Below, in pieces: positions 1 to 8,135 of a stretch of 43,260 nt of DNA. The stretch is from IMG/VR virus record IMGVR_UViG_3300034374_003686, positions 1 to 43,260 of that record; one strand, 5' to 3'. How positions within the stretch are numbered: the stretch's first letter is position 1; every line of letters begins with the position of its first letter. The position numbers and the translations under genes are program-made. The notes beneath the pieces are model-generated. The model had not been told where the DNA came from and did no database searches. It saw only the letters and a list, made by a program, of their open reading frames with translations. The stretch comes from a virus.

Positions 1-440
1 CGGCTAGTGGCAATGATACCGAAACCGGAGATACCGGTGACGGTCGAACCAGCGCCAAGCGTAACGTCAAAGTTCAGGTTCACGTCACCCGCCGAGACGG
101 AGGCATCAGCCTGAACGATATAGGTAGCCGCCGGGTCGTCGATGACGAACGCCTTGGGCTGACCGACAGCCGACGAAACTCCACTCGGGTAGTAATTCGA
201 GAAGACCGGCTGCTTCGTGGTCGGGTCGATGTACTCACAACCCTGAAAGACACCGACCGCATAGTCGGTGGTGGTGGCAATCGCCTTGATCACGCCACCG
301 TCGAGTTTCACCAGATCACCGGTAAAGATGTTACCGGACTGGGCATTGCCAATACGATACTGGCTGCTGCCGGTGCTGTTCGCACCAGAACCACGACGAC
401 GCGAGGGGACGAAGCCATTAAGTGCTTTGGTCAAAGCCAT
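1..440 (-). CDS. Putative head decoration/capsid-associated protein (3' end cut by window edge)
   Basis: The reading frame starts at ATG 440-438 and stays open through position 1, so at least 146 residues are visible and the C-terminus is missing. A GGAG ribosome-binding site lies about 8 bases upstream. The sequence begins with a basic Arg-rich stretch (SRRRGSGANSTG), followed by beta-rich, Gly/Thr/Val-rich sequence without cysteine clusters or membrane segments, as in small head-surface or capsid-associated proteins. It follows the scaffold-like gene and a 162-aa protein in the leftward block, where phages usually place capsid genes; the major capsid gene itself is probably just beyond the edge. 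The role is inferred from position and composition, not from a recognised domain. Confidence 0.6.
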   Translation of the reverse strand, partial: MALTKALNGFVPSRRRGSGANSTGSSQYRIGNAQSGNIFTGDLVKLDGGVIKAIATTTDYAVGVFQGCEYIDPTTKQPVFSNYYPSGVSSAVGQPKAFVIDDPAATYIVQADASVSAGDVNLNFDVTLGAGSTVTGISGFGIIATS

Positions 441-451
441 AATGTTGCTCC

Positions 452-940
452 TTAGTCGTTAAAGGACGGGGTACGTCCTCGGGTTACAGTCGATCTGGAA
501 TTGTTATGGATCGGCATTGCCGAGTTCGACTGACTCATCAACTGCTGATTCACGGCAGTGATCATGTCCCTCGACCGGTTCTCGTAGTATTCCTTGCGGG
601 ACGCCATCCGCTTGGCAGACGCCTGTGCAAGGGCTACGTCGCCCCGGACCACACAATTCTCAAACCTTCCTTCGCTCACGATACGAGAGGTTGCCATCAT
701 CTCGGGGACGTCGTTCGGATCGACAAAGGTCCAACCATCAGCCTGACGATCACCGACATTCTTGTAGTCGTCCTGACCGTTGATCTGAAAGCGGACCCAC
801 CGGAGTACCAGCCCCTGATCCCTGAATCGGTCGATGACCGTCCCGGGGATCGAGAGCCAGTTCGGCTCCGCAAAGTCTTCGTCAAATCGCTCTTCGTTCA
901 CTCGTCCCGTAGTCTCACGGCTTTTACGTGCTTCACTCAT
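452..940 (-). CDS. Conserved phage head-region protein, unknown function (162 aa)
   Basis: The start ATG is preceded by a strong GGAGG at good spacing. The protein opens with a charged segment, then a compact core with aromatic residues (PNWLSIP, LRWVRFQ, DGWTFV) and a DPNDVP turn, and ends in a Ser/Asn/Arg-rich tail. The core, in which a residue range is named and a replaced or removed residue stretch follows, resembles conserved proteins found beside scaffold and coat genes in marine podovirus-like phages. No catalytic motif, zinc site or membrane segment is visible. It lies 11 bases from the downstream head gene and 18 from the scaffold-like gene, so it is probably co-translated with them as a virion or assembly protein. 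The function is unknown. Confidence 0.75.
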   Translation of the reverse strand: MSEARKSRETTGRVNEERFDEDFAEPNWLSIPGTVIDRFRDQGLVLRWVRFQINGQDDYKNVGDRQADGWTFVDPNDVPEMMATSRIVSEGRFENCVVRGDVALAQASAKRMASRKEYYENRSRDMITAVNQQLMSQSNSAMPIHNNSRSTVTRGRTPSFND

Positions 941-958
941 AGTTTCGTCCTCCGCGTG

Positions 959-1969
959 TTAGCCGACCTGAATCGACGTGTAATCACCAACTGCCGAGGC
1001 ATTTTCAGCCTTGGCTTTCTCCTTGGCGTATCTCTCAAGTGGTATGTTCCACTTCTTGGCAAGTGCGATGTCATCCCGGGTCAACTTGACCTTTCGATTA
1101 CCGCCCTTCGCCGTAGACTCGGGGGAACCACGCGACTGTCCCCCGACCACCTGTTGCTGCTGCGGCTGTTTTACAGGGGCCGCTGCCTTGCCCTGAAACT
1201 TGTTCGGGAGTTCTGCCCGGAGACGCCGGTCTACCTCCCGGTAAAAATCGTCCGTGAACGGATCATAACCTTCGTTCTTCAGGGTGGCGTCGATTGCCAA
1301 CGCCGCCGCTGTCGCTACTTGGTCCTGACCAAACCACGAATTTTTTTCAGCCCACTCCACAGCTTTTTCATCATAGATCGGGGCAGACTGTTGAGGAATA
1401 TTATTAGCGGGGATAGGCTGGTTCGCAAGGTCTGTTGCGTATCGGTCAACTTCCTGACGACCCTGCCGGACCAATCCGATATTTTGTCGGGCATCAAACA
1501 TGGCCTCCTGTGCCGAGAGCATGGCCTCCTTGTCGCCGTCATCGTACGCACGGAGGTACGCCTGACGGGCAAGTTCTGCCTTCTCCTGTAGCTGTCGTTC
1601 GGTGACGTCGTAGTTCTTCCGGAATACCTCGACGTTCTTCTCCTCAGTATTCCGGAGTTGCGCCTGAAGCTGGGCGATCTGCTGCTGCTGGGCGATGATA
1701 TGTTCTTCGCGTTCCTTCCGCTGACGGACAAGCTGTCGGATACGCTTCTGTGCACCCTCCGTATCGACACCTGCAAGTTCCGGGGCGGACTCGGCAGGGT
1801 CAGGGTCAGGGGCAGCCGGGTCTACCTCGATGGTGTTATCCGCCTCCTCCTCGATTTCCAGAGGGGCTTTGGCAGCAGCTTCCTCGGCCCGGACTTCCTC
1901 GTCGATCTCGAAGTCTACCTCGGGTTCTGCGGCCTTCTTGACGTCAATCTGGCTCCAGTCATCACTCAT
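959..1969 (-). CDS. Scaffolding-like protein
   Basis: About 336 residues, starting at ATG 1969 because a GGAGAG motif sits directly upstream; a second in-frame ATG at 1981 would add four residues but overlaps that motif. Residues 1-75 are very acidic and rich in Ala/Pro/Glu, residues about 80-160 form a long predicted coiled coil (many Gln/Glu/Arg heptads, QQQQIAQLQAQL), and the C-terminus is Lys-rich. An acidic disordered N-terminus, a coiled-coil middle and a basic C-terminus are typical of phage capsid scaffolds, whose basic tail contacts coat protein. The position between portal and capsid-associated genes fits. The assignment rests on architecture and context rather than a domain match. 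Confidence 0.7.
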   Translation of the reverse strand: MSDDWSQIDVKKAAEPEVDFEIDEEVRAEEAAAKAPLEIEEEADNTIEVDPAAPDPDPAESAPELAGVDTEGAQKRIRQLVRQRKEREEHIIAQQQQIAQLQAQLRNTEEKNVEVFRKNYDVTERQLQEKAELARQAYLRAYDDGDKEAMLSAQEAMFDARQNIGLVRQGRQEVDRYATDLANQPIPANNIPQQSAPIYDEKAVEWAEKNSWFGQDQVATAAALAIDATLKNEGYDPFTDDFYREVDRRLRAELPNKFQGKAAAPVKQPQQQQVVGGQSRGSPESTAKGGNRKVKLTRDDIALAKKWNIPLERYAKEKAKAENASAVGDYTSIQVG

Positions 1970-2004
1970 ATCTCTCTCCATTCATTACGCTGATGAGGCG
2001 GGGG

Positions 2005-2421
2005 CTAGGCGATGTTAAACATCGGGTCGATGTCAGCCGGATTCTCCAGCCGCATGACGACCTGATCGTCGTAGAGCAGAATCATGTTCACGCCCTTGTA
2101 CCTGATCTTCTGACCGTTCATCTTCCCGTAACAGACAAAGTCACCGGTCTGGCACCACGGTCCGGCAGGGAACTTGTCCTTGTCGGCATATGCCAGATCA
2201 CCGACGGCGACGACACGTCCTACCGTGGTCAGGTAGTTCATATCGTCCCGGAAAGAATCGGGGAGCAGGATAGACCCCTTCGTCTTGCCCTGTACCCGCA
2301 TCGGGCGGACAAGGATTCGGTAGCCGGGGATTGTCGGGAGTGGGGCCGGGTCGGGGGTATCTTCGTCGGTAACCCAGTCTGCATTCATGATGGCACCAGC
2401 CATCTTCGGTTCCATAACCAT
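2005..2421 (-). CDS. GroES-like co-chaperonin (Cpn10 family)
   Basis: 138 residues; ATG 2421 overlaps the stop of the upstream gene (TAATG). After a Pro/Asp-rich leader, residues about 30-130 follow the Cpn10 pattern: PGYRILVRP near the start, then a loop with GSILLPDSFRDD, the GRVVAVG strand, GDFVCYGK and a terminal GVNMILLYDDQVVMR. Phage GroES homologues such as T4 gp31 replace or modify host GroES so that the host GroEL chamber can fold the capsid protein. Placement among capsid-assembly genes supports that role here. The predicted partner is host GroEL, since no GroEL gene is visible in the window. Confidence 0.85.
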   Translation of the reverse strand: MVMEPKMAGAIMNADWVTDEDTPDPAPLPTIPGYRILVRPMRVQGKTKGSILLPDSFRDDMNYLTTVGRVVAVGDLAYADKDKFPAGPWCQTGDFVCYGKMNGQKIRYKGVNMILLYDDQVVMRLENPADIDPMFNIA

Positions 2422-2609
2422 TAGTCTTCTTCTCCTTCCGCTGTACGTTTCTGAATCTCTGCGACAAGATTCCGGGACCACTCCAGCCCGGAGATGGTGC
2501 CGACGTATTGACGATAGGAAGGATAGTCTTCGGGAACACCCGATCCAAGAAGATTTTTATAGTCGGTGATCTGTGCGTCGATCAGACGTTTGAGGTCTTC
2601 GAAATACAT
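2421..2609 (-). CDS. Small phage protein, unknown function (62 aa)
   Basis: A 62-residue, mostly helical and acidic protein starting at ATG 2609. It has the pattern of a short coiled helix pair (FEDLKRLIDAQITDYKNLL, then VGTISGLEWSRNLVAEIQKR) and an acidic end (GEED). Its stop overlaps the start of the co-chaperonin gene, implying translational coupling. Similar tiny helical proteins sit between portal and scaffold genes in many podovirus-like genomes, often without a known role. No domain is recognised. Confidence 0.7.
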   Translation of the reverse strand: MYFEDLKRLIDAQITDYKNLLGSGVPEDYPSYRQYVGTISGLEWSRNLVAEIQKRTAEGEED

Positions 2610-2668
2610 AATGCCCGTGACGTGGGTTGGCGGTTTAGACTTGCTCGTAATAGAGGAGTTGGGTCGGC

Positions 2669-2803
2669 TTACTTACCCCGACCCTTCGCCTTAATCTTGT
2701 ACGTATCCGGCGGGGAGTTGCGGAGAACTTCCCGTTCAGCCCGGACACTGAAGTCGGACTGCGGAATCTTGGCAGTGTTGCCGTACGATTTACCTTTAGC
2801 CAT
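2669..2803 (-). CDS. Small basic protein, unknown function (44 aa)
   Basis: Starts at ATG 2803, preceded by AGAAAGGA at suitable spacing, and ends at TAA 2671-2669. The 44-residue product is basic, begins MAKGKSYGN and ends in a Lys/Gly/Arg-rich tail (KIKAKGRGK). It lies between two other tiny genes in the leftward virion block, is followed by a 59-base gap, and shows no recognisable domain. The basic ends could suit nucleic-acid or capsid-surface contact, but that is only a guess. Below about 60 residues the call rests on the ribosome-binding site, tight packing and orientation. Confidence 0.6.
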   Translation of the reverse strand: MAKGKSYGNTAKIPQSDFSVRAEREVLRNSPPDTYKIKAKGRGK

Positions 2804-2820
2804 AGTTAAGTCCTTTCTAG

Positions 2821-3045
2821 TTACTTGGGACACCGGGCTGCGCCGTAGCCGCGATACGACCGGCTGCCGACCATGCCACCCTTCGCTTTCATCACGACTT
2901 CCCGGGCTTTTGCTTTTTGATCTTCAGAAGCATCTTTAAGTACCTGCTTCGCATATTCTACGTCGTCCGGGTTCTCTTTCTCTTTAGACGTGCTGATGCC
3001 CATGGCTTCATAGACATCTGCCTGACTCCTTTTCTTACCAGCCAT
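2821..3045 (-). CDS. Small virion-block protein with C-terminal Gly-Gly motif (74 aa)
   Basis: A 74-residue highly charged protein starting two bases after the stop of the upstream DUF6496-like gene. Residues 1-50 are Lys/Glu/Asp-rich and probably helical. Residues 53-62 read KAKGGMVGSR and lead into a Tyr/Gly/Arg-rich end (SYRGYGAAR). Short C-terminal GG-M/V-x-R sequences of this type recur in small proteins of marine phages, and related motifs appear in five other proteins of this window. No enzymatic motif is seen; a structural or packaged protein is the likeliest role given the neighbourhood. Confidence 0.7.
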   Translation of the reverse strand: MAGKKRSQADVYEAMGISTSKEKENPDDVEYAKQVLKDASEDQKAKAREVVMKAKGGMVGSRSYRGYGAARCPK

Positions 3046-3213
3046 CTACTTCTTCCTCTTCTTGGCTTTGCTGATCCCTGCTTCCGACAGGGCAATAGCA
3101 ACAGCCTGTTTAGGGTTCTTCACCTTGGTCCCGGAGGACGATTTCAGGGTACCTTCTTTGAACTCGCCCATGACCTTGCGGACTTTGCGGGACTGCTTCT
3201 TTGTCTGCGGCAT
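3046..3213 (-). CDS. DUF6496-like small basic protein (55 aa)
   Basis: Starts at ATG 3213 and ends at TAG 3048-3046, immediately followed by the next gene's ATG. The 55-residue product is very basic (KKQSRKVRKVMGEFKEG at the N-terminus, KAKKRKK at the C-terminus) with a central NPKQAVAIALSEAG helix. The combination of RKVMxEFKxGxL, a short Ser/Gly loop and NPKQAxAIALSEA is characteristic of the DUF6496 family, found in many phages and bacteria with unknown function. It lies between the 381-aa protein and the 74-aa protein and is probably translated with them. Confidence 0.75.
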   Translation of the reverse strand: MPQTKKQSRKVRKVMGEFKEGTLKSSSGTKVKNPKQAVAIALSEAGISKAKKRKK

Positions 3214-3216
3214 GGG

Positions 3217-4362
3217 TTAGACCATTCGGTTGTAGTTATTAAGAATCTTATCACGCATGGTTCCACCGCCCATGCGACGAATAGGACCTCCGGCGTTATA
3301 AATACCCCTGCCGGGGAATCCACTACGAAAATCTTCGGCAGCCTTCATGGTTTTTTGCGCCGAAGAAGGCAAAGCAGTAGAAGGCATAGAAAGACCGGGA
3401 CGAGGAGCCGGTGGTGTTACGCCCGGCGCAGCACGGAAAAACTCTCGCATTTCTTTTACCACTGCTGCTGCAATTTCCGGACTACTTTGTTCAGCACTTC
3501 TAAGAGCCTGTGCTGCCTCTGCCGGAGTCCGGCTGTTGCCAATAATTCGGCCAATAAGAGGCATACGTTTCATCATATTCATCGTTCCAACTGCTGCACT
3601 GCCAACCGGTATGAGATTTAGAAGAATTTCACTTGCTGTGCCAATTGCGCCTTCCTTAAATCCTTCTGCCATATAATTAGCAAGTTGGGGGTCTTCGGCC
3701 CCAATCATATTAATAAGAGTATTGAGGTCATCATTCTGGCCTGTATTCAGACCCATTCCAGCGGCAATATTTTGAGCCGTCTCTTGGGAAATGCTTCCTC
3801 CCACACCACCAAGACGAGGTCTCTGACGAACTCGTCTTTGCACCAAGTCCGCCGCAGACATATTTTTTTCTGCCTGTTCTTCTTCATAACGCTTTCGTTG
3901 GTTTGCAATATCGCTCTGAACTCCGCGCCGGATCGAACCAAGTTCTTCAAGCGTTAGAATATCTTCTCTATTAAGCGATGGCAACGGAGAAACCTGAACT
4001 GGAGGTTCAGGTTTAGGCACCGGATTAGGAAGCTCTGTCCGGCGAATTTCATCCGACTTCATCGGGGGTTGAGGCTCTTCAGCCGGGGTCAGATAATACT
4101 TGGCAAGTTCGGTAGCCCGGGCATTCATAATACCGGGCTGGAACATCATAGCTTCCTCGACATTAGAGTAGCCCATACTCATTGCCTCGTTCTGGAGGAT
4201 CGACCGGGCAATAGGGGGCAGACTTTCGATAAAATCTAGTGAACGACGCTCCTCTCGGGCTGAGTCTCGGGCTGCCGTACCAATATCCTGTAATACACCT
4301 GAGAGACCGGAAGAGTCAGCGGCCCCACCAAGGGCTGAGAGAATATCGTCAAGAATTGCCAT
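3217..4362 (-). CDS. Putative virion protein, unknown function (381 aa)
   Basis: ATG 4362 is preceded by AGGGGAT. The protein has a Gly/Ala/Ser-rich start, a Pro/Glu-rich linker (residues about 93-135), a coiled segment with RKRYEEEQAEKN, a hydrophobic stretch around residues 245-275 (GTASEILLNLIPVGSAAVGTM), and a C-terminus with YNAGGPIRRM at about 355-364. The base composition is visibly more AT-rich than the portal gene next to it. Hydrophobic Ala/Gly segments combined with disordered linkers are common in phage ejection and internal head proteins. It sits directly downstream of portal. No family is recognised, so the virion role is inferred from position and the Gly-Gly motif shared with other virion-block proteins. 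Confidence 0.65.
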   Translation of the reverse strand: MAILDDILSALGGAADSSGLSGVLQDIGTAARDSAREERRSLDFIESLPPIARSILQNEAMSMGYSNVEEAMMFQPGIMNARATELAKYYLTPAEEPQPPMKSDEIRRTELPNPVPKPEPPVQVSPLPSLNREDILTLEELGSIRRGVQSDIANQRKRYEEEQAEKNMSAADLVQRRVRQRPRLGGVGGSISQETAQNIAAGMGLNTGQNDDLNTLINMIGAEDPQLANYMAEGFKEGAIGTASEILLNLIPVGSAAVGTMNMMKRMPLIGRIIGNSRTPAEAAQALRSAEQSSPEIAAAVVKEMREFFRAAPGVTPPAPRPGLSMPSTALPSSAQKTMKAAEDFRSGFPGRGIYNAGGPIRRMGGGTMRDKILNNYNRMV

Positions 4363-4402
4363 GGTAATCCCCTATGAGCGTCTTGTGAAATTATACTCTG
4401 AT

Positions 4403-6835
4403 TTACAACAAACCCAAGTCTGACGCTTGGGCCAGTCTATCAAGTTGTTTATCAGCCCGGGCTGCTGCCCTATCTTTGTCAGCCTGATCTATCTCTGTCG
4501 ATATTTTGACCCCATCTCGGACTGCATCTGCTGTCTGTTTTTCATCTTGCAGATCAAGCTGACGATTTTTCAGGGCAAGTCCGGCAGCGTCGGCAATCGA
4601 CTTCAGACCGATCCGTTCCTTCTCCAGTTCTAGTTTCTGACGCTCAAGATCAAGAAGCTGCTGTTCCGGGGACGCTGCCTGACCCATCTGCTGGTTCGCG
4701 TTTGCTACCTGCTGGGCAGCCATTGCCAGAATCTGATCCATGGCGTAAGACGCCCCCGCACCCTGCTGGGCCATCATCGCAGCCTGTTCCGGGGGCAGTT
4801 GGGCCATCTGCTGCTGGACGACACCCTGAATCTGTTCCTGATATCCGAGCATCATATGCTCACGGATGTTCGCCTGAATAGCCGGGGCAAATGGCTTGAG
4901 TGCTTCTGATGCACCACCCATCGGGTCCGACAAGAAAGCAGTCTTGACGGCGATGTGGGCCTGATGATCCTGACCGGGGAAGGCAGAGATAGGCATTCCA
5001 CGGGTCACCATCATCAGGTCTGTCATCGGGTCTTGCGGTTGTGCTTCCTGCGGCTTGGGGAGAATCTGGTCGATGTTCGGGAAGTCTGCCGCTTCGAGGA
5101 CCTGACGGACCAGTTCCGGGGTGTTGAACGTCCCCGGGGGAGTCTGGGCTGCCATCTGGAGGGCAAGACTTGCCAGAGACAGGCGGTGTGCCCGGGAGGG
5201 GATATTCGGGTCAGAGACCGGGAGAACGTCCACCCTCCCGTCGAAATCCTGCTGGAAGACGGTCATGTCGCCCTCGGGGGTCGCGTACGGGTAACCGTCG
5301 AGTGGGACAAAGTCTGCGTTGATCCGGGCCAGAATCTTGAACTGTTGACGCTGGGCATGGTGGAGACGCTTGTGGACGGCGGAGAAGAACTTGGCCGATG
5401 CTTCGAGGAGGGCCATTGTCGTCCCAACAGGGCCGTAGTTGTTCGCGTCGGAGACAATCTGGTCGGTCTGGTCGGCAAACTTCTCGGCAGCCCCGGTGAC
5501 GAAGCCGAGAAGCTGGAACAGGGTCTGGGACGGTTCCTTGTACGGGAGGTTCACGATGGCCTTGTTCAGGTCCATCCCGAGAGCCTCGACCTCCTTGAAC
5601 TCGCCGGGGCTGATCGGGTCCGAGTCGCCGACAACACGGACGCCTTTCGCCTTAAATCCGCCGGGGAGGTTGGCGAACTGACCGGCATCGACAAGTGCCC
5701 TCATCGCCGACGTTGCCGTCATGGTCAGGTTACCGATAAGCTGGATCAGGCCGAGACCGTAGAAGCCGAAGCCGGGGACGAACTTGTAGTGGGTGAAGTG
5801 GATCATCTTCTCGGCGGCGGGGTCGTCTTCCCGGTAGTTTCGGCGGATCGACAGGACTTGCCGGGAATCAGCCTCGACGGTGATGATGTACGGGAGTGCC
5901 GCCTCGTCATCATCAAGTTTCAGGATTACATGCTGTTCTAGCAGGGTGTACTCCGGGTCTTCACCACCGTCTGAGAAACCAAGAATTTCATCTACCTTCC
6001 CGGCCAGTTCCGAATCCTTCCGCCCGGTAGGGTCGGGGAGGTCGGCAACGTCCCGGTACATTCCGGCCCTGATGTCGGCCTGAAGGTCAGCCTTCGACTT
6101 GTAGATGACATGGGTGTACCGCCCGGCCCGTCGAAGGTCCGTGGCGGCGTAGTTGACGTAGAACTGGTCCATCGGGATGTGTTCGGCGACAGGACGGCCC
6201 ACGGTCCCGTCGTAGTACATCTTCATGATCGCCGAGCCGACAATCGGGAGATGGAAGAGCATCCGCTCCATCTCGTCGAAATACTCGGGCATCATCTCCG
6301 TCAGTTCGTAGTTCATAAACCGGCGGACACGGTTCGACTGCTGGACGATGTTCGAATCTGGGTCACCGATGATCTGCGTCCGGACAGGACCGTCAGCCGG
6401 GAGAAGTTCCTGAGATGCCTTCGACTGGAACTTGACAGCCGACTCGATGATCAGCGGGTGTGTCGCCGCACACGATCCGCTGAATGCCGTCCCTGTTTCC
6501 TCGAACCGGAGGCCGAGAAGGTCCAGACCACGGGTCAGCGTCTCGTCCCAGTCCGCCCTGCTTTCCCGGTCAGCCTCAAAGCCGTCGATGACACGACGGG
6601 CGACAGTCTCCAGTTCATCCTCCCCGATGTATTCGGCAAGGTTGGCGAAGTGGGGGATGGGGACATCGACTTCGAGTTCCATGTCTGCCGACAGGCTGTC
6701 GATGAACATCTGGTCCTCGGGGGACAGGCCCACACCCCCCATCTCGCCAAAGTCAAACTCTATTGCCGACTCGCCGCCATCGACATCAAATTCTACCCCC
6801 GGGGGGAGCATGTTCTGGTTTTCAATGAGTGACAT
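4403..6835 (-). CDS. Portal protein
   Basis: An 810-residue protein, within the large size range of P22/HMO-2011-type portals, which form the dodecameric DNA channel at one capsid vertex. Residues 1-60 are acidic; about 75-600 form the portal core, with segments such as SCAATHPLIIESAVKFQSKA, a dimer-like helix region and PGFGFYGLGLIQLIGNLT. The C-terminal 200 residues are Gln/Ala-rich helices (QQQMAQLPPEQAAMMAQQ) ending in a long coiled coil, matching the barrel helix of large podovirus portals. It follows the ART-methyltransferase gene with a shared ATG/stop junction and lies close to terminase, the usual head-packaging arrangement. Confidence is high from length, order and overall character. 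Confidence 0.88.
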   Translation of the reverse strand: MSLIENQNMLPPGVEFDVDGGESAIEFDFGEMGGVGLSPEDQMFIDSLSADMELEVDVPIPHFANLAEYIGEDELETVARRVIDGFEADRESRADWDETLTRGLDLLGLRFEETGTAFSGSCAATHPLIIESAVKFQSKASQELLPADGPVRTQIIGDPDSNIVQQSNRVRRFMNYELTEMMPEYFDEMERMLFHLPIVGSAIMKMYYDGTVGRPVAEHIPMDQFYVNYAATDLRRAGRYTHVIYKSKADLQADIRAGMYRDVADLPDPTGRKDSELAGKVDEILGFSDGGEDPEYTLLEQHVILKLDDDEAALPYIITVEADSRQVLSIRRNYREDDPAAEKMIHFTHYKFVPGFGFYGLGLIQLIGNLTMTATSAMRALVDAGQFANLPGGFKAKGVRVVGDSDPISPGEFKEVEALGMDLNKAIVNLPYKEPSQTLFQLLGFVTGAAEKFADQTDQIVSDANNYGPVGTTMALLEASAKFFSAVHKRLHHAQRQQFKILARINADFVPLDGYPYATPEGDMTVFQQDFDGRVDVLPVSDPNIPSRAHRLSLASLALQMAAQTPPGTFNTPELVRQVLEAADFPNIDQILPKPQEAQPQDPMTDLMMVTRGMPISAFPGQDHQAHIAVKTAFLSDPMGGASEALKPFAPAIQANIREHMMLGYQEQIQGVVQQQMAQLPPEQAAMMAQQGAGASYAMDQILAMAAQQVANANQQMGQAASPEQQLLDLERQKLELEKERIGLKSIADAAGLALKNRQLDLQDEKQTADAVRDGVKISTEIDQADKDRAAARADKQLDRLAQASDLGLL

Positions 6836-8103
6836 CAGATAGTCCTTGGTTGACGGCGGTAGGGGTCACGACTGACGACAGAGCCACCACGACGGTATTG
6901 TACTGGTTTGGTGGCGATAATAACATTGCCTTTTCTGCGGACGTTGTCAGGTCCAAATATTTCTTCAACTTCACCAATGTAGTCGGCTGTCTTTTTGTTG
7001 TTCTGAAATCCTTTGCTTGTCACCTTGCCTACGCCTGTACCGGCTCCTTCGTAAATTTGAAAATACGCTATACCACCCGGCTTAATATTCGTCATGGCCT
7101 GTCGGATGACATCAGTCCGGGCTTCTGGCTCTGCAATCACATTCAGAACATTAGCGGCTGTGGCTGTGTCGGCTGCTTCTGTCCGCATCCTGTCCATAAC
7201 AGCGGCATTATGTTCCGGGGAACGATTGTACGGATCGTAGACGAAGTTTTCAACACCACGTTCATCTGCCAGATACTTGGTACCTTCATCAAATCTTCCG
7301 CCACCAATATCAAAATTTGTACCGCCCTCCGGAAAGTCGATGTCTTGTTTCTTAAAGAGGGCAGGTACCTGACGAAGAGATGTGTCTGCGGAGGAGATAG
7401 CTTGTTTAGGTGCATCTAATGTCATCTGCTCTTTATTAAAAACTGCGTATACATTGTTTTTATATCGTTCGCCAATCCCTTCGTATACATTTTCTGCTAT
7501 TACTGAATCGAATCCTTCGGCTTTTGCCTTATTGATTACTTTTTGTTGATATGAAGAGTCGTCAATAAATTTTTGTGCCTCGTCACCTTTCAATGTAAAT
7601 GGATTCTTAATGTCTGTATAAATCTCTGTTACACTGCCGGGTTCAATTTCATTCCCAAAATCATCATAAAATTTTGGTTCCCCGTATTCACGCGGAAGCG
7701 TAAAAGTATATGCAACATCTTCGTTATCTGTTAAAAATGATGCACTTTTAGTTTCAACTGCTTTATTTGGGTCTGGAAGAATTTGGCCGCTAGTCGGTGA
7801 CCCGTGATATAATTTTTTAATTACACCGGCTCCAATGCCCGGTAGAGCCATTGCAAGGCCCGACAATCCGGCTTGGCCGTAGTTTCCTTCCTGCACGTCC
7901 TTAGTCATATGGGCAATATCTAGTCCTTCCCCAATTCCGGGAAGCATCGATAATAGCATTTCGGCTTGTTCAGTTTTGGATGCCGGGGTGTAGTTAGCAT
8001 ACAGACGTTCTTTCATCGGCATACGAAGACGTTCAGGCGCTTGATACTCAGTCCCGTAATCACGGATCAATTGATTTAGGGCAAGGATGTCGTCATCGGC
8101 CAT
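6835..8103 (-). CDS. ADP-ribosyltransferase-like/methyltransferase fusion protein
   Basis: A 422-residue two-domain protein. Residues 80-98 are a hydrophobic Gly/Ala/Leu segment. From about 97 to 225 the sequence resembles phage ART-PolyVal domains: LYHG (99-101), FLTDNEDVAYTFT (123-135), YTDIKNPFTLKG (162-173), KAEGFDSVIAE and a final VYAVFNKEQ. Residues about 260-395 look like a class I SAM methyltransferase: FDIGGGRFD (264-272), YDPYNRS (289-295), NVLNV (318-322), KPGG (341-344). The C-terminus carries YRRGGSVVSR (403-412). The ART half is conspicuously AT-rich. It lies between large terminase and portal, so it may be packaged and injected as a host-modifying enzyme. Domain calls are from recognisable motifs; substrates are unknown. 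Confidence 0.72.
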   Translation of the reverse strand: MADDDILALNQLIRDYGTEYQAPERLRMPMKERLYANYTPASKTEQAEMLLSMLPGIGEGLDIAHMTKDVQEGNYGQAGLSGLAMALPGIGAGVIKKLYHGSPTSGQILPDPNKAVETKSASFLTDNEDVAYTFTLPREYGEPKFYDDFGNEIEPGSVTEIYTDIKNPFTLKGDEAQKFIDDSSYQQKVINKAKAEGFDSVIAENVYEGIGERYKNNVYAVFNKEQMTLDAPKQAISSADTSLRQVPALFKKQDIDFPEGGTNFDIGGGRFDEGTKYLADERGVENFVYDPYNRSPEHNAAVMDRMRTEAADTATAANVLNVIAEPEARTDVIRQAMTNIKPGGIAYFQIYEGAGTGVGKVTSKGFQNNKKTADYIGEVEEIFGPDNVRRKGNVIIATKPVQYRRGGSVVSRDPYRRQPRTI

Positions 8104-8135
8104 CAGGCAGTTTCCTTGGGGCGGTAATCACCCGA

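Noticed and set aside
506-1591. 361-residue plus-strand frame
   Set aside because: It is a shadow of the scaffold-like and 162-aa genes, which have proper starts, ribosome-binding sites and sensible protein sequences on the other strand.
4955-5941. 328-residue plus-strand frame inside the portal gene
   Set aside because: It is an antisense shadow of the high-GC portal coding sequence, without any recognisable domain.
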